From NCBI GenBank assembly GCA_033063855.1, contig CP093829.1:2676243-2740242 (forward strand): a DNA stretch of 64,000 nt, given 5' to 3'. Origin of the DNA: Smittia aterrima (lineage: Eukaryota > Arthropoda > Insecta > Diptera > Chironomidae). A program made the position numbers and the translations under genes. A model generated the notes under the pieces. It searched no databases. It had not been told where the DNA came from and was given only the letters and a program-made list of their open reading frames with translations. Position 1 is the first letter of the stretch. Every line of letters begins with the position of its first letter. Positions 1 through 11,145 of the stretch are shown here, one piece after another.

Positions 1-1054
1 ACTCCCGAGATCGAGAACCGAATCGAAGATTACAAGAAGGAAAATCCAGGTATTTTTTCATGGGAAATCCGCGATCGTTTGATTAAAGAAGGCATTTGTG
101 ATCGTTCAACGGCTCCGTCTGTCAGCGCGATCTCCCGTCTTTTGCGTGGACGTGACGACGATAGGAGAACACAGAACGGTAATTTTTAAATGCAGCTTAT
201 TTAACGGGGGGAGGGAGTGAGAGCCTGAAAATCCAATTAATCTTCTTCTTTTCCACTCGCCTTCGGTCGATTCCTTTTGATCCGGATTGATCGAAAATGA
301 GTTCTTTAGCACTTTGCATGAAACAAAAGCGATCAAGGCCTTATTCCTTTGTTGGAATCACTTGTGCTGCTGCTGCTTATCCTTCTCTCGACTTGTTCAT
401 TTCTTTCGGAAACGAAGGTGCCAAGAATGATTTGTGTAAATCTCATTTTCTTTTGTTGATTATTATTAATGACTCTTTTATGGAAGCGGCTTGTGGAAGT
501 TTATCCAGAGAGAGAAAAAAAGCCGAGAAGGCACATTAGAATAAGAAAGGCGCAAAATGATGAATTGAAAGTCAAGCGGGAGGAAGAGAGTGTGAGACGC
601 TAATGTTGCATGTAAAAGCAGAATGAAAATAATAATTATTGAGCCTCGAGCTTGAGAAAGAGAAAAGTTGTGGGTCCGATAGTTAAAGTCAAGTAGCTCG
701 AGATGGAAATCTAATTTATCTAAAAGAAATAATGTTGATCACAAGAAAACAAAAACTTGATTGACTTGGGAACGATCAGTAACTTACGATCATTCACGAA
801 AAACTATTCAAAGCAAAAATGCGATTACAAAACTCTTCGATCAATCCTTCAATCGATTCTAATAAAGCGAGAAACAATTACATGGGAAAACGTAATTAAT
901 CATAAGAAAGAGCGGCAAGCAACATAGAGACTCATGACTCGACGAGTTCGTTTTGTTGGCTGATTCTTAAAGGAGACGAGACTCCCGTTGTTTCATCAAT
1001 AAATTAGAGAAATTATCAATTTCCGTTTCTCTTACAGGTGAAAATCACGCTTTG
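1..1054. repeat. 3' end of segmental duplication unit 1
   Basis: This is the right end of the first copy of a large direct duplication. The same sequence recurs at 14205 and at 32217, with identical paired-box exon sequence and only scattered differences in the intron. The match to the third copy stops within the first coding bases of exon 4, just after the shared CACGCTTTGAA. The rest of unit 1 lies upstream of the window. Confidence 0.9.
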
Positions 1055-1078
1055 AATGAAGTTTGTAGAAGAAGATAG
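1..1078 (+). CDS. paired-domain-only prd copy 1 (3' part; 5' exons outside the window)
   Basis: Bases 1-178 are the last 178 nt of paired-box exon 3, encoding the C-terminal RED subdomain (EIENRIEDYKKENPGIFSW, then SVSAISRLLRG). The exon ends at AACG|GTAATT. An intron (179-1037) follows, with a TTACAG acceptor. The remaining stub of exon 4 (1038-1078) reads GENHALNEVCRRR and then TAG. The homeobox is missing because the duplication unit ends here. If the acceptor is ignored, the reading frame stops four codons into the intron. Exon 3 is base-identical to the other two copies, so it is either very recent or kept intact. Expression is unproven and it may be a pseudogene. Confidence 0.7.
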
Positions 1079-1577
1079 GAGAATATTGTGACTTATCGAT
1101 TCATGTGAACGACGATCTCAACATTTCAAGTGACCAAAGACTGTTTTTATGAATAAATAAAATTTATTTAAATATTCACTTTAGTGAAGAAAAGATTTTT
1201 TTAAATAAAAATAAAATGATTTTGATGATTTCGTAAAACGACAAAAGTGTTTTAATTCTTGTGTTTTTTCTTTATTGACGATTCAAGCTTACAGCATTAT
1301 CTCATGATATGATGGTTTTATCACGAGTTGGGTATTTATTACAGCTCAATTGTAAGTTTGAAAGCTCATTTCAAAGCTTTATTTCGTCGTTACTGAATTT
1401 TCTTGCGAAGCGTAAAGATTTTCTTACTTTTTCAAATCGAATTGCTAAAAATTATTCACGGCAAGTTATCGAGTTTGAGTTTGTGATTTTCTTATCAGTG
1501 TGAATCCGGCCAACGATTTTTTAATGAATGAAAATATTTCAGCACCGATGTAACAAAAGTTCACGGATTAAGGTTCT

Positions 1578-1676
1578 AGTAAACGTTCTGCCAAACTAAA
1601 TTCAGAGTCAATAATAGCTCAGAATCTAAGCGTTTGATAATTTGTCATACAGTAGAAGTGTGGGTTCGATTCCCAA
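1578..1676 (+). repeat. tRNA-like (class II tRNA-derived) repeat
   Basis: The element starts AGTAAACGTTCTGCCAAACT and contains an A-box-like TAGCTCAGAATCTAAGCG. It ends with a perfect B-box/T-arm, TGGGTTCGATTCCCA. The D and anticodon arms do not fold into a full tRNA. The same start motif opens the neighbouring element at 1869, so this is a repeat family rather than a single tRNA gene. Confidence 0.45.
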
Positions 1677-1868
1677 AAAGTATAATGTGATATTTTAAAA
1701 CTGTACTTGAAACTGTACTCTTTTTTTTTTGTAAAAACTATTTAAACTTATTTATTTTTCCAAATTAACCTGCAGTTAAACATTTATTTTAGTTTTCTTG
1801 ATTCGAATCATAAATTGTAATTCGTAAGGCTGGCGAAAAATTTGGTTTATTTATTTGCAAAACATTTA

Positions 1869-1970
1869 AGTAAACGTTCTGCCAAACTGATCTCCAAGTG
1901 TTTATTAGAACTTAAGCGATTGACAATTTGAATTGATCAAACGGAAGAAGCATGGGTTCGAATCCCATAA
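1869..1970 (+). repeat. tRNA-like repeat, second copy
   Basis: It shares AGTAAACGTTCTGCCAAACT with the element at 1578. It continues through a Ser/Leu-tRNA-like CTTAAGCGATTGACAATTTG and ends in the T-arm CATGGGTTCGAATCCCATA. AT-rich sequence and a poly-T run follow. A tRNA-derived SINE or a degenerate tRNA are both possible. Confidence 0.45.
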
Positions 1971-4900
1971 TATTAAAAATATGTTAATTTATAATATTAA
2001 TAAAAATTTTTTTTTTACAAAACTAATAAACAAAACTTGTCTATTTTGCCAAATTAAATTCAGATATCTGCCATTAAACATTTATTTTGGTTTTCATGTG
2101 TAAATTTGTCTAAAGATGTGGAAATAATCTGCCTAATATATCGAGTCTAATTGAATTAACTGGCGTGGCTATGAGCACTTTACGAATGAACCAATTTTTT
2201 CCTTGTTCATTGTTTAAACGATCCACACATGAATGAAAGCAAACAAGATCGCGATAAGATCTCCAGTGGTGCGTGACATGTTGAGTTTAACGCAAAAATT
2301 GCTTCGGTTGAATTAAAATTGTTTGTTTCAATTAACTGAAAGTGTTAATGGATAAGTTAGCAGATTGAGGGTGAAATTTACTTTCAAATTCGTTGCCAAC
2401 ATAAACTTCTCAGTTTGTCTCTTTCCAACTCATCGTCGCAAGTAAACTGGGAGGAGCTTCAATGCCGAGCGAAGAGCGACCATTTTTTACTGCAATGAAA
2501 TTAAAGTGAAAACCTCATTTGTAATGAAACTCATTCACGTCAGATCATTAGCTGCACCGGAAATATGTCAACCTGAACAAAAAATGAAACAGAATTAGCC
2601 CACTTGGCGTTGAAAAGATGTCAAACTTTGAGTAAGCAGCATATTGTGAATGAAGGAACTCTCCTCGGCAATCAATAAAACGACTTCCTTGCCTTTCATA
2701 AAATAATTTCAACTTCGCTTTGTTATCAAGAAGTTTTCGTTTGATTAATGAACAAAGTTCTTAAACTTCACTTCATTTTGAAAACTGAATTTCCCTCAAC
2801 TTCTTCAACAAAAACGTTTCTGGCACAACAAGAAACCTAATTGGCATTCTACTTACACGAAAAGTCTTGAAAAAGAGAACAATGGAGAAAACAATCGGCA
2901 AAGCAAAGATTTCGATTTTCCATTTTCGTTTGTCCGAGTTAACGGAAATTAATTTGCCTTGCAGACTTCTCGTCTTTTTGTGCATCGCTTGATTTGCTCG
3001 GAATAATCGGAGGACGTGACTATAAATCGAACAGTTACGTAGCCTTTTGTTTTAGAGCTTCGAGAATCAAAAGCGAATCAATGGGAATAAACAAATCGAC
3101 AATTCGTTTCTTTATTGTCTTCGATCGTCGATCAGAAGAATTGCGCAAAATCTGCTTTGTTTCTAACGAATGTTGTTTCTCTCGATTGACCGGTTCCACT
3201 TGACTGGACTTCAATCAAAAATAAATATAAATTTAAACTTCCCCAGAATCATTCGGACGGAATATTTCAATATTAAAATGTTCTCAAGTTGAGTCATCAA
3301 GGATGTGACTTGATCTTGAACGTTTTTCACATTTTTCAACCTTGACTTCGTTTTCTGGCAAAGTCATTCGACGTCACATTGTTCAAACCAACAAATCATG
3401 AGAGATTATCTGCTGAAATAAAACTTTAATCTCTTAATCTTGTTGTAAAACTATGGCAAACGAGAAAAACAAGAAAACAATTTGAACCTTTCGGTGAAAG
3501 TCGCCTCAGACTAAGCCATCATAAAATATTTACATTTCTTCATTGGATTTAACATGTTGATCTTGTAAAAAGGAGGGAATTAGGACAAAGAAGGATAGGA
3601 CAATCCAATAAATAACCAATTGTTGAGTAGTCCTAAGCAGTTTCAGAGAAACTATTTTCCCTTGTCGACCACATTTTCAGCTTCACACTTTTATTCAATC
3701 CCACGCTGTGCGTTTTGCACGTTGAACTAGTTTAAGGAACGAATTCTCTCTCGTTCTGCTTATTAAACCTGGTAAAGAGTCGTCGTCTGAAGAGATTCGT
3801 TGAGCTTGTTAGTAAAGCAACGACTTCTATGATCGATGGAAATTGAGAAGCAAATGACAAATTTTTCTTTTCAAATTTCGTGTAAAAAATGTTTCCCTCG
3901 CGATCAGATATCAAATTACATAATTTGCTTGCTCTCAGAAATGAAATGCTTTATTTTAACTTAATTAATGTTTGGTTGCTCGCCTTTTCGGTTTCTTTCT
4001 GTGAAGTTTCATTAGTTTTCGCGCCGCTGCTCCAACAGAAGCGCATGTTTCTCTTTTTGGTGTGTGATGGAAGGCGAAGGAACGTGAACAACAAAAAACG
4101 GTGTTATGGTGATTCATCAAAACTAGATCATTAATTATTCCCACCAAAAGGGCTTTCCTCCAAATTAGAAATGTGTTTGAGACTTCAAACTTTCATGTGA
4201 AAAGACCTTTAACTAATTCAGAGTGTGAAGAGCTTCATTTCCTTTTTTTGGTTGTTTTTATCGCTGAACGTTCCTTCTCACATTTTTTATTGTTTGAAAA
4301 ATGAGAAAAATAAATGAAGTTTTTATTGTTTGCTGTTGAACAATAAGATCATGTCATGTTAGTCGGACAGGGAAACGCGTCGAGCTACTGAACCTTTGGG
4401 ATCTCACATTATCGCGATGCTCGATTGGTGATTAAGTTAACGTCTACATGCTTCTCGCAACAGACGTTTAAATTAATATTTTACACGATCGCCTGCCTCG
4501 AGGGAATTTTATAAACCGCCAGAAATATGAATGAGGCATCGAAGAGTTATTATTGAATTCACGACGCGATTTTCTTCTCGCGATCACTGTGTAACCAATG
4601 GCTAAATCGAACGGTAGCGGAACCGAGCACCATTTCGTGCTCAACTTCTTCAAGCATCATTATTTATTGAGATCACTTTGGCTCGATCCTCGCAGACTCT
4701 GATGAAGAAATTTTAAAGAATTATGAGAAGTTCTAATCGAATTTTTCCATGGAAACCTTTTTGACTTTTTTTTATTGGAAATTCAATATTCTTCTGTCCA
4801 GCTGCTTCTGCTAAGCTTGTCAATCTCCTCGCTAATCGAGAGATTTAATAGAAATTAATTTTTGATTTCTTTTTAAAATATAGGTTTCATATGTCCGTCT

Positions 4901-5778
4901 AGCCAAGGGATCCATAGATCGATACGGTGACGACAGTTCTAAGCAAAGAGCAATCGAACGAAAATATTTTCCCAATTTAAGTAATCAGTCTGCTGACGTC
5001 GAAATGGTTGATGGAAATGGAATATCAATAAGTTAAATGATAAAACAAAACCTGCAGCAAAATCTAAAATTTATTTTAAGTAATTAGAATGTTGTTCCAA
5101 ACGACTCGTTGCAAGTATTTTGGATGCAAAGTCAGACCTGCGACTGCTGCAAGCATGAAGCAATCTCCCACACCGCCTTGTTTGATGTCAGATCGTTTAC
5201 ATTCATTGACATGTCCACCATCAAAAAATATTATGAAAATATAATATATTAGAATATAATATTATATAATATATAATATTATATAATATTATATATTATA
5301 TTTTCATAATATTTTTCTAGGTAAACGGCAAGGACTGCGAAAATAAAAGAGCGCATCTCAGATACTTTATTCTTCGATCCAGATTTCGTTCCCAGAGGGG
5401 AATTATTATTTAAGAAGATCGATATCTTTTCGTCGAATGCTGATTTGTGGCGCCGCAATCGAGAAAATTATTTTATCACGCAAACCGAATTTTCATAATT
5501 TCCTCTCCTTTCACTTCACAAAATCAATTTCAGTAGTCATTGAATTGAAATCACTTTGTGAATAAATTAGATTTTTTGAAAAAGTTTTGTGAAAGTTCTG
5601 AAAGTTCTGAAGAAGCTTGTTTATTATCCTTTCATCACTTCTTTCGTTTGCTCTCCGGTCTGCTCTTCCGTCTTAACTCATTCGAATGGAGATGGTAAGT
5701 TTTATTTTTATTTATCGACTTTTGTTTCGAAAGGAAAATTATTCTGTTTGTATTCTTCTTTATATTATATATTATATA

Positions 5779-6330
5779 TATTCTGGGAAATAAACCGATT
5801 GCCGACCATAAACAAGACATTGATTTACGCAAAAAAGCCAAAGCAATAAAAACGTAGATCTTTTAGTTGCTTCTAACCTGCTAGAAAAGGCATACGCGAA
5901 GGTTTTCGGAAGCTACCAAAAGATTGATGGTGGACATTTTTCAAAAGCTGTCAAATGCTTCACTGGAAGAAGATCATCATGCTTTTATTTGAAGAACAAA
6001 GCGAATCCAAATTTATTCGACTTGATTGAAAAGCGGTTTAGCACATCAATCATAAGTTGTTCAATTGATGATATTCCACAGAAAAAAGAAGATGTTACAC
6101 GTGAAAATTTAATCCGAGGCCATTCCTACACAATCACACAAACGTGGGTTGCAACTTTAAGAACTTCAGAAAAAATTCAGTTGCTACGTTTAAGAAATCC
6201 TTGGGGAGACGTCGAATGGACTGGAGCATGGTCAGATGAAAATGATACATGGAATCAAATCGCCCGCAATGATAAGAAAAATTTTGATATGTTTCATTAC
6301 AACTATACCAATTATCCGCAAATATCCAAA
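5779..6330 (+). pseudogene. Calpain protease-domain fragment (copy a)
   Basis: Two pieces of a calpain CysPc domain can be read. The first is NRLPTINKTLIYAKKPKQ then a stop, matching the calpain DDRLPT stretch. The second, from 5878, is LLEKAYAKVFGSYQKIDGG, then a long open stretch with RGHSYTIT (catalytic His) and RNPWGDVEWTGAWSDE (catalytic Asn). The Cys-containing part (GxLGDCW) is not in the window. The frame then runs into a palindromic AT tract. This copy has no stop inside the second piece, but the gene is clearly incomplete. I infer a decayed fragment carried by the repeat. Confidence 0.75.
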
Positions 6331-6339
6331 CTATCCATA

Positions 6340-6490
6340 AATTTTATATATTATATATTATATTATATAATATTATATTATATATTATATAATATATAAT
6401 ATTATATTATATTATATATTATATAATATATAATATACTTTATTATATTATATAACATATCATATATTATATTATATATTATATTATACT
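6340..6490. repeat. Palindromic AT tract
   Basis: The tract consists almost only of A and T, in alternating TATAATATTATA-type blocks that are self-complementary and could form a long hairpin. It directly follows the calpain fragment. Equivalent tracts end each fragment at about 20438, 22267, 24083 and 25979. Confidence 0.85.
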
Positions 6491-8867
6491 GTCTGGCCGT
6501 CAGCAAAAAGTTATGGCAATTTATAGCAGAAAACCAATGGCTAAATCGAACGGTAGCGGAACCGAGCACCATTTCGTGCTCAACTTCTTCAAGCATCAAT
6601 ATTTATTGAGATCACTTTGGCTCGATCCTCGCAGACTCTGATGAAGAAATTTTAAAGAATTATGAGATGAGAAGTTCCAATCGAATTTTCCCATGGAAAC
6701 CTTTTTGACTCTTTTTTATTGGAAATTAAACTTTCGATGACATCAGCAAATTTGAGTTTAATTGATTTTAATTAAAATCCTCGAAGAACATTTGATTATC
6801 AGTTTAGCTAATTGAATAAAGTTTATGAGAATTAATCGAGTGATAATGACTTAAGAGAAATTCCCTCGAGCGTCAACCGCGACTCAAATGATCTGGAACA
6901 TCAAGAGTGTCAAAATCTCGTCGCTCGCCTTGCCACCCGGAAAATGATAAATTAAGTTTCATCAGAATTTTTAAATGCGACGATGTATGTTCCTAGAATG
7001 GCGTTGCCTACAGGAGTTGATCTCTTTCAACTTCCAAGCGTAATTTACGACCACACACGTTCACACTCTTTAATAGTTGAGGCGAAGATTTCTTAAATGC
7101 ACGACAGCTACTTTTGCTTGAAGCATTTAAAATGTTTTATTTGTTTGTTGTGCAGACGGTGACGATTCTTAAATTATGCTGAACTAATCGACGACTTTGA
7201 AGAGAAGCCTAGAAGCCGTTCTTGAGTTTTATTCGAGAGAAGTTGAATTTAGAAATTTAAAATTTCAAATTTTCCTCTTAAAAGTTTTTCAAATTTATTT
7301 GAAACGTGATTTCAATGATTCTCACGTTCTCTAAAAATCAATTTCGAAACATTTTTTATCGAGTGAAAGAAGAATTCGATTCGCCGAAGTTCCTCATCTC
7401 AAGATCGATGCTTGTGAGCAACGTGCTTCGTTCGATTTGACTTCACATCAGCAGCAAAGCCGTGGACCTCCAATAAACTCAATTCATAATCTCATAACTC
7501 TTTCAATAACGAATCAGCATGATTACAACTTCCTGTCATCGTTCTTCAAGATTCACGCAGTCCAAACCACATCTCAGCGGGAAACTTTTTCTTGTGCTGC
7601 CGGCATTGGACGTCTTGGCCGTATGTGGTCGCTTTACACAACAAGACAACAATATCTCTCGATCGAATTATTTCACAAGTGAGGTAGCCAAAAGTCTACG
7701 AAATAATTAAATTCTTGATTTGAATTCCTGAGGAAATGATGAAAGAACTTAATTTAAGAGAGAACATCGTTAAGCAAAGAGCTCATTTGTTCAACAGCAA
7801 CAAAAGATTCAACATTTTAAATTACATTTTGTTTTTTACTCGTTGACTTCTTTCTTCTTGCGGATTGAGAATCTCAATTCCGGGTTTTAATGATTTGTTT
7901 TGTCAGTAAAGTTCTTTGACCATTGCTTCGCCGTCTTGTGGTTAAAAAGTCTGAACTTGAAGTTCTTTAAAATACTTTCAAGTCACCAGATCACCAAAAG
8001 TGAAAGAAGCTGTTGTTGGAATGTTAATTAACATAAAAAGAGAACTTCTTCCTCAAGTTTCGATTTCAAAAATTCATTGACGGCGGTAGCTCGGAAAGAA
8101 GAAGACGAAGAAGCGAGGAATGTATCCAATCAACGATGACAATTTAGAAAAAAAAATATGTCGGCATATTGAAGCCGTCCGAAAGCTTCGATTTAATCAA
8201 TGAAATTCCAATCTCCAATCGATCCAATCTCCAATCGATAATGAAAACAGAAAACTCATTGAGGAATAGTTTGGAAAGCTCTTAGGACGATACAACACGC
8301 TGACGATTAATTTAGTTTTCATTTCATTCTCAAGGCTTCCGATCTATTAAAAGAAGAAAAAAAAAGTTCTCGACGAATGGAATGAAGAATGAAAAGAAAA
8401 AATTTCTTTATTGTTAAGACCTCGATTGAACAAATGTACAAAAATATTTATAAACTTGCTTTATGAAGCTTCCTTCATTGCTTCTCTTTCGTTTCATTCA
8501 GACAACATCGAAAACAATCGAGAAATTCGACAACCGAAAAAAATCAAATCAACTCGATGAATGGAGGAAAGAAAAAATTCCTCCACGGCTAATTTCAAAT
8601 CAGCTACTGTTTTGTCTGATACAGCAACTCACAATCGTGCAAGTATAATAGATAGACAGTTAATAAAGTAGTTTTCTTGTGCCCTCGGCTCTTTCTTTCC
8701 GTGCGAACACAAATTCACAACTCTTGGAGTTACAAGAAAGCTCACGACTAACTTCAGTCTTGGAGATGCTGAAGAAGATTTTTCAAGAAGCTGAAGAAAA
8801 AATGAACTTTTATTGACAAATACAAAAAAAAAATTTATAATCGGTTCACAAACTAATTTTGAGTTTA

Positions 8868-8935
8868 ACCGGGAATCGAACCCAGGCTCCTAAGGAACTC
8901 AAACCTCTAAAGTTTACTTAAAATATTCTGCTTTT
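8868..8935 (-). repeat. tRNA-like repeat (minus strand)
   Basis: On the minus strand it reads GGAGCCTGGGTTCGATTCCC, a good B-box/T-arm, preceded by TTTAGAGGTTTGAGTTCC. No full cloverleaf is apparent. It pairs with a similar element about 240 bp away. Confidence 0.4.
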
Positions 8936-9110
8936 CGTTATTTTAAACTCTTGCAGTTTACTGTAATGATTCATTAGTAGCAACTGATCAAAAGAGATTT
9001 TATTAAACCTCCTTATTGAATCAATCATTTCAAATTAATGATCACTTTGTTTAAAACAAACAAAAAAAAAACGAACAATTCTTGTCTATATCAACGAATT
9101 ATTAGTTTTT

Positions 9111-9180
9111 ATGGGATTCGAACCCAGGGCGTTTCAAATAGAACGCAAAACCTCTAAAATTTTTGTAAAACTTTCTGTTT
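9111..9180 (-). repeat. tRNA-like repeat (minus strand), second copy
   Basis: On the minus strand it reads GCCCTGGGTTCGAATCCCAT after TTTTAGAGGTTTTGCGTTC. It is the same family as the element at 8868 and probably related to the plus-strand pair near 1.6-2.0 kb. Confidence 0.4.
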
Positions 9181-9536
9181 ATTCTTCTATTGAACTTTTG
9201 CAATTCTTTCTAATGAAGAAAAGTTCATAAATAATCTTCAAAATGTTTATTTATTCAATTCTAAGCTCTTGTGCCTTTGTCACCTGTTTACAAGTAACCG
9301 CAAGTTTACTTTAAACAAATTTATTTTCGTGTAAGTGAAACAATCAACGAATGAAGCAATGAGCTGTCGGCGACTTTTTACAAGCTCTCGTTTGATGTGG
9401 TGCCGACGAAAGTTTATGAGCTACATTCGCAAACGGACGATGACGACAGAAAGCCGCAAGTTCGCAATCAACTCGAACACAATTAATCCTCAGACATGAT
9501 AGTGACGTTAAACGAAATGAAAGTCGGTAAAATTAA

Positions 9537-11145
9537 TTTTCTCAGAAGAAAACTCGTTTCTTCTATTTTTTTTTTTCAATCGACTACACCGAAAATCAGA
9601 AAATTTGATTTATTGAGAGTATAAGGAGGAAAATTAAGAAAATTTGTTTGAATATTCAAGATTATATGATGATGTCAAAAGAATTTATCGAAGAGACAAG
9701 CCTTGGAAAAACTCAATAAATCAAAATCGAATATCAAAGCACTTGATCGTTTTGTTGGAATGAAAATCAACATCAAGAATTTTTTTTAAAGGAAATTGAA
9801 ATTCTGCTTTCTAGTCTTGATCGAAGTAAAGTCATGACTTTACAAAACCAACACGTTGACGATTTTAATTAAAGAACGAAGTTTTTGAAAAGTTAGAATT
9901 GATTATGAGGATTCATGAAAATGATTAAAACTTTTCAAATTGATTCATTTGAAAATCAAATCAATCTCACGTTTAAAATGAAATTGAAATTACTTTATTA
10001 AAATTGTTTGCGAAGTAATTTCTTTTTCAAAGTTCTCAAGAAATCGATGCGATGTGACTTCATCTTTGATTCGAAATCAAAATGAAGAATGCTACATAAT
10101 TTTGAAAACGAACATTTGTTTTATTGTTCAAGATAGAAGACAATGAAAGAAATATTTTCTTGTGCTAATCTCTTTGACTTAATGTGGTCTTTATTACACA
10201 ACCAGACAAAATCTCGATATTCAATGTGAAAGCCAAAACAGAAAATTGAAAAATTTAGTTCTGATGACGAAAATGTTTTTTCATCAACTCAAGATTTGAT
10301 CAAAATGAAGAAAAATGAAAAGTTTTTCTTGCGGATCGAATCAAAACTGCAAGATTGTTAATGATTGAAAGTTCAGCTGCTCGCTCTTAGTGAAAAGTCT
10401 TACAAAGAAAATCATCATCAATCAAAGTTAATTGTAAGAAAAATAAACTCTTTCAGTTTGATTCTTTTTAGCAAAGCAGACTGAGACGAAGAAGCAATCA
10501 CGATAAAAATTTGATGACGTTAAAAAAAGAATTTCTTACGCAATTCTCTTCTGTTCAACACAAAAATCAAGAAAAAAAATTATTCTTTCTCTGTATTTTT
10601 TCAATGAAAAAAGAAGTTAAAAAAAAATTTCTTTTCGAGTTTATTTAAGTGAAGAAGAAAGTTCTTTAAAAATTTCTAAACAAAAATGAACTATAATTTA
10701 ATTTGCATGAAACTTCTCAGAAAAAGAATATTCTTTCGTTTTTAAGAAACATCGAAAAAAAAGAAATTCGACAACAAAAAAATCAAATCAACTCAAGAAT
10801 TAAAGCGAAATCTCGTTTTCAAGAACAAGAATGGTCAAACTCAAAGGCATTTGATAAACTATGTTTTATTCTCTTTCTGCATCCAATTCTTATTAAGAAA
10901 AAAAAATTCTAGTCTTGGAGATGTTTGATGAAAGCAACGCATTTAAAACAAAATCAAGAAAAAGAAAAATTTAAATGTTCAGACTTTAACTTACAAGCTC
11001 TCTTGATGTGGTGCCGACGTTTTAGAAACTGACGACAGAAAATCGAGAAATCATTTTGCAACAATTAATTAAATAGGTTAAAGGAATGAAAGATTAAGAA
11101 AAATTTTTTTTCCTCAGAAGAGTTGAAACCGATTTCTCACTGTGA
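9537..11145. repeat. Degenerate internal duplication present only in unit 2
   Basis: This stretch is absent at the matching place in unit 3 (about 29104-29160). It resembles a worn copy of about 7590-9540. The GTGGTC...ACACAACCAGACAA motif, the GAAATTCGACAAC...AAATCAAATCAACTC motif and the ACAAGCTCTC...GATGTGGTGCCGACG motif all recur here in the same order. I infer an old tandem duplication, one copy of which was lost or rearranged in unit 3. Confidence 0.6.

Larger units (their letters stand above)
1079..4592. other. Non-coding DNA upstream of prd, unit 2
   Basis: I see no gene here. Short ORFs differ by indels or stops from their counterparts near 15.2-18.7 kb. The stretch holds two tRNA-like repeats (1578 and 1869) and poly-T runs. 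The stretch from about 2.1 to 4.6 kb is very similar to 16.3-18.8 kb. Enhancers of the pair-rule gene could lie here, but I cannot point to one. Confidence 0.6.
4593..6531. repeat. Calpain-fragment repeat unit (single copy in unit 2)
   Basis: One unit of about 1.94 kb lies between two copies of a flanking block that starts ACCAATGGCTAAATCGAACG (4594 and 6533). Inside are several splice-bounded exon-like pieces, a palindromic AT tract (about 5228-5312), and a calpain protease-domain fragment. The same unit occurs four times at 18769-26134. Confidence 0.8.

Noticed and set aside
297..539. 80-codon ORF, recurring at 14501 and 32513
   Set aside because: It lies inside intron 3 of prd. The copies differ by indels that change the C-terminus, and there is no domain or splice context.
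1578..1676. Functional tRNA gene
   Set aside because: The T-arm is good, but acceptor, D and anticodon stems do not pair. The element is repeated with variation.
6402..6599. Minus-strand ORF with a Tyr/Ile repeat tail (also at 20440, 22256 and 24086)
   Set aside because: It is generated by the AT palindrome and the reverse strand of the repeat block that starts ACCAATGGC; not a gene.
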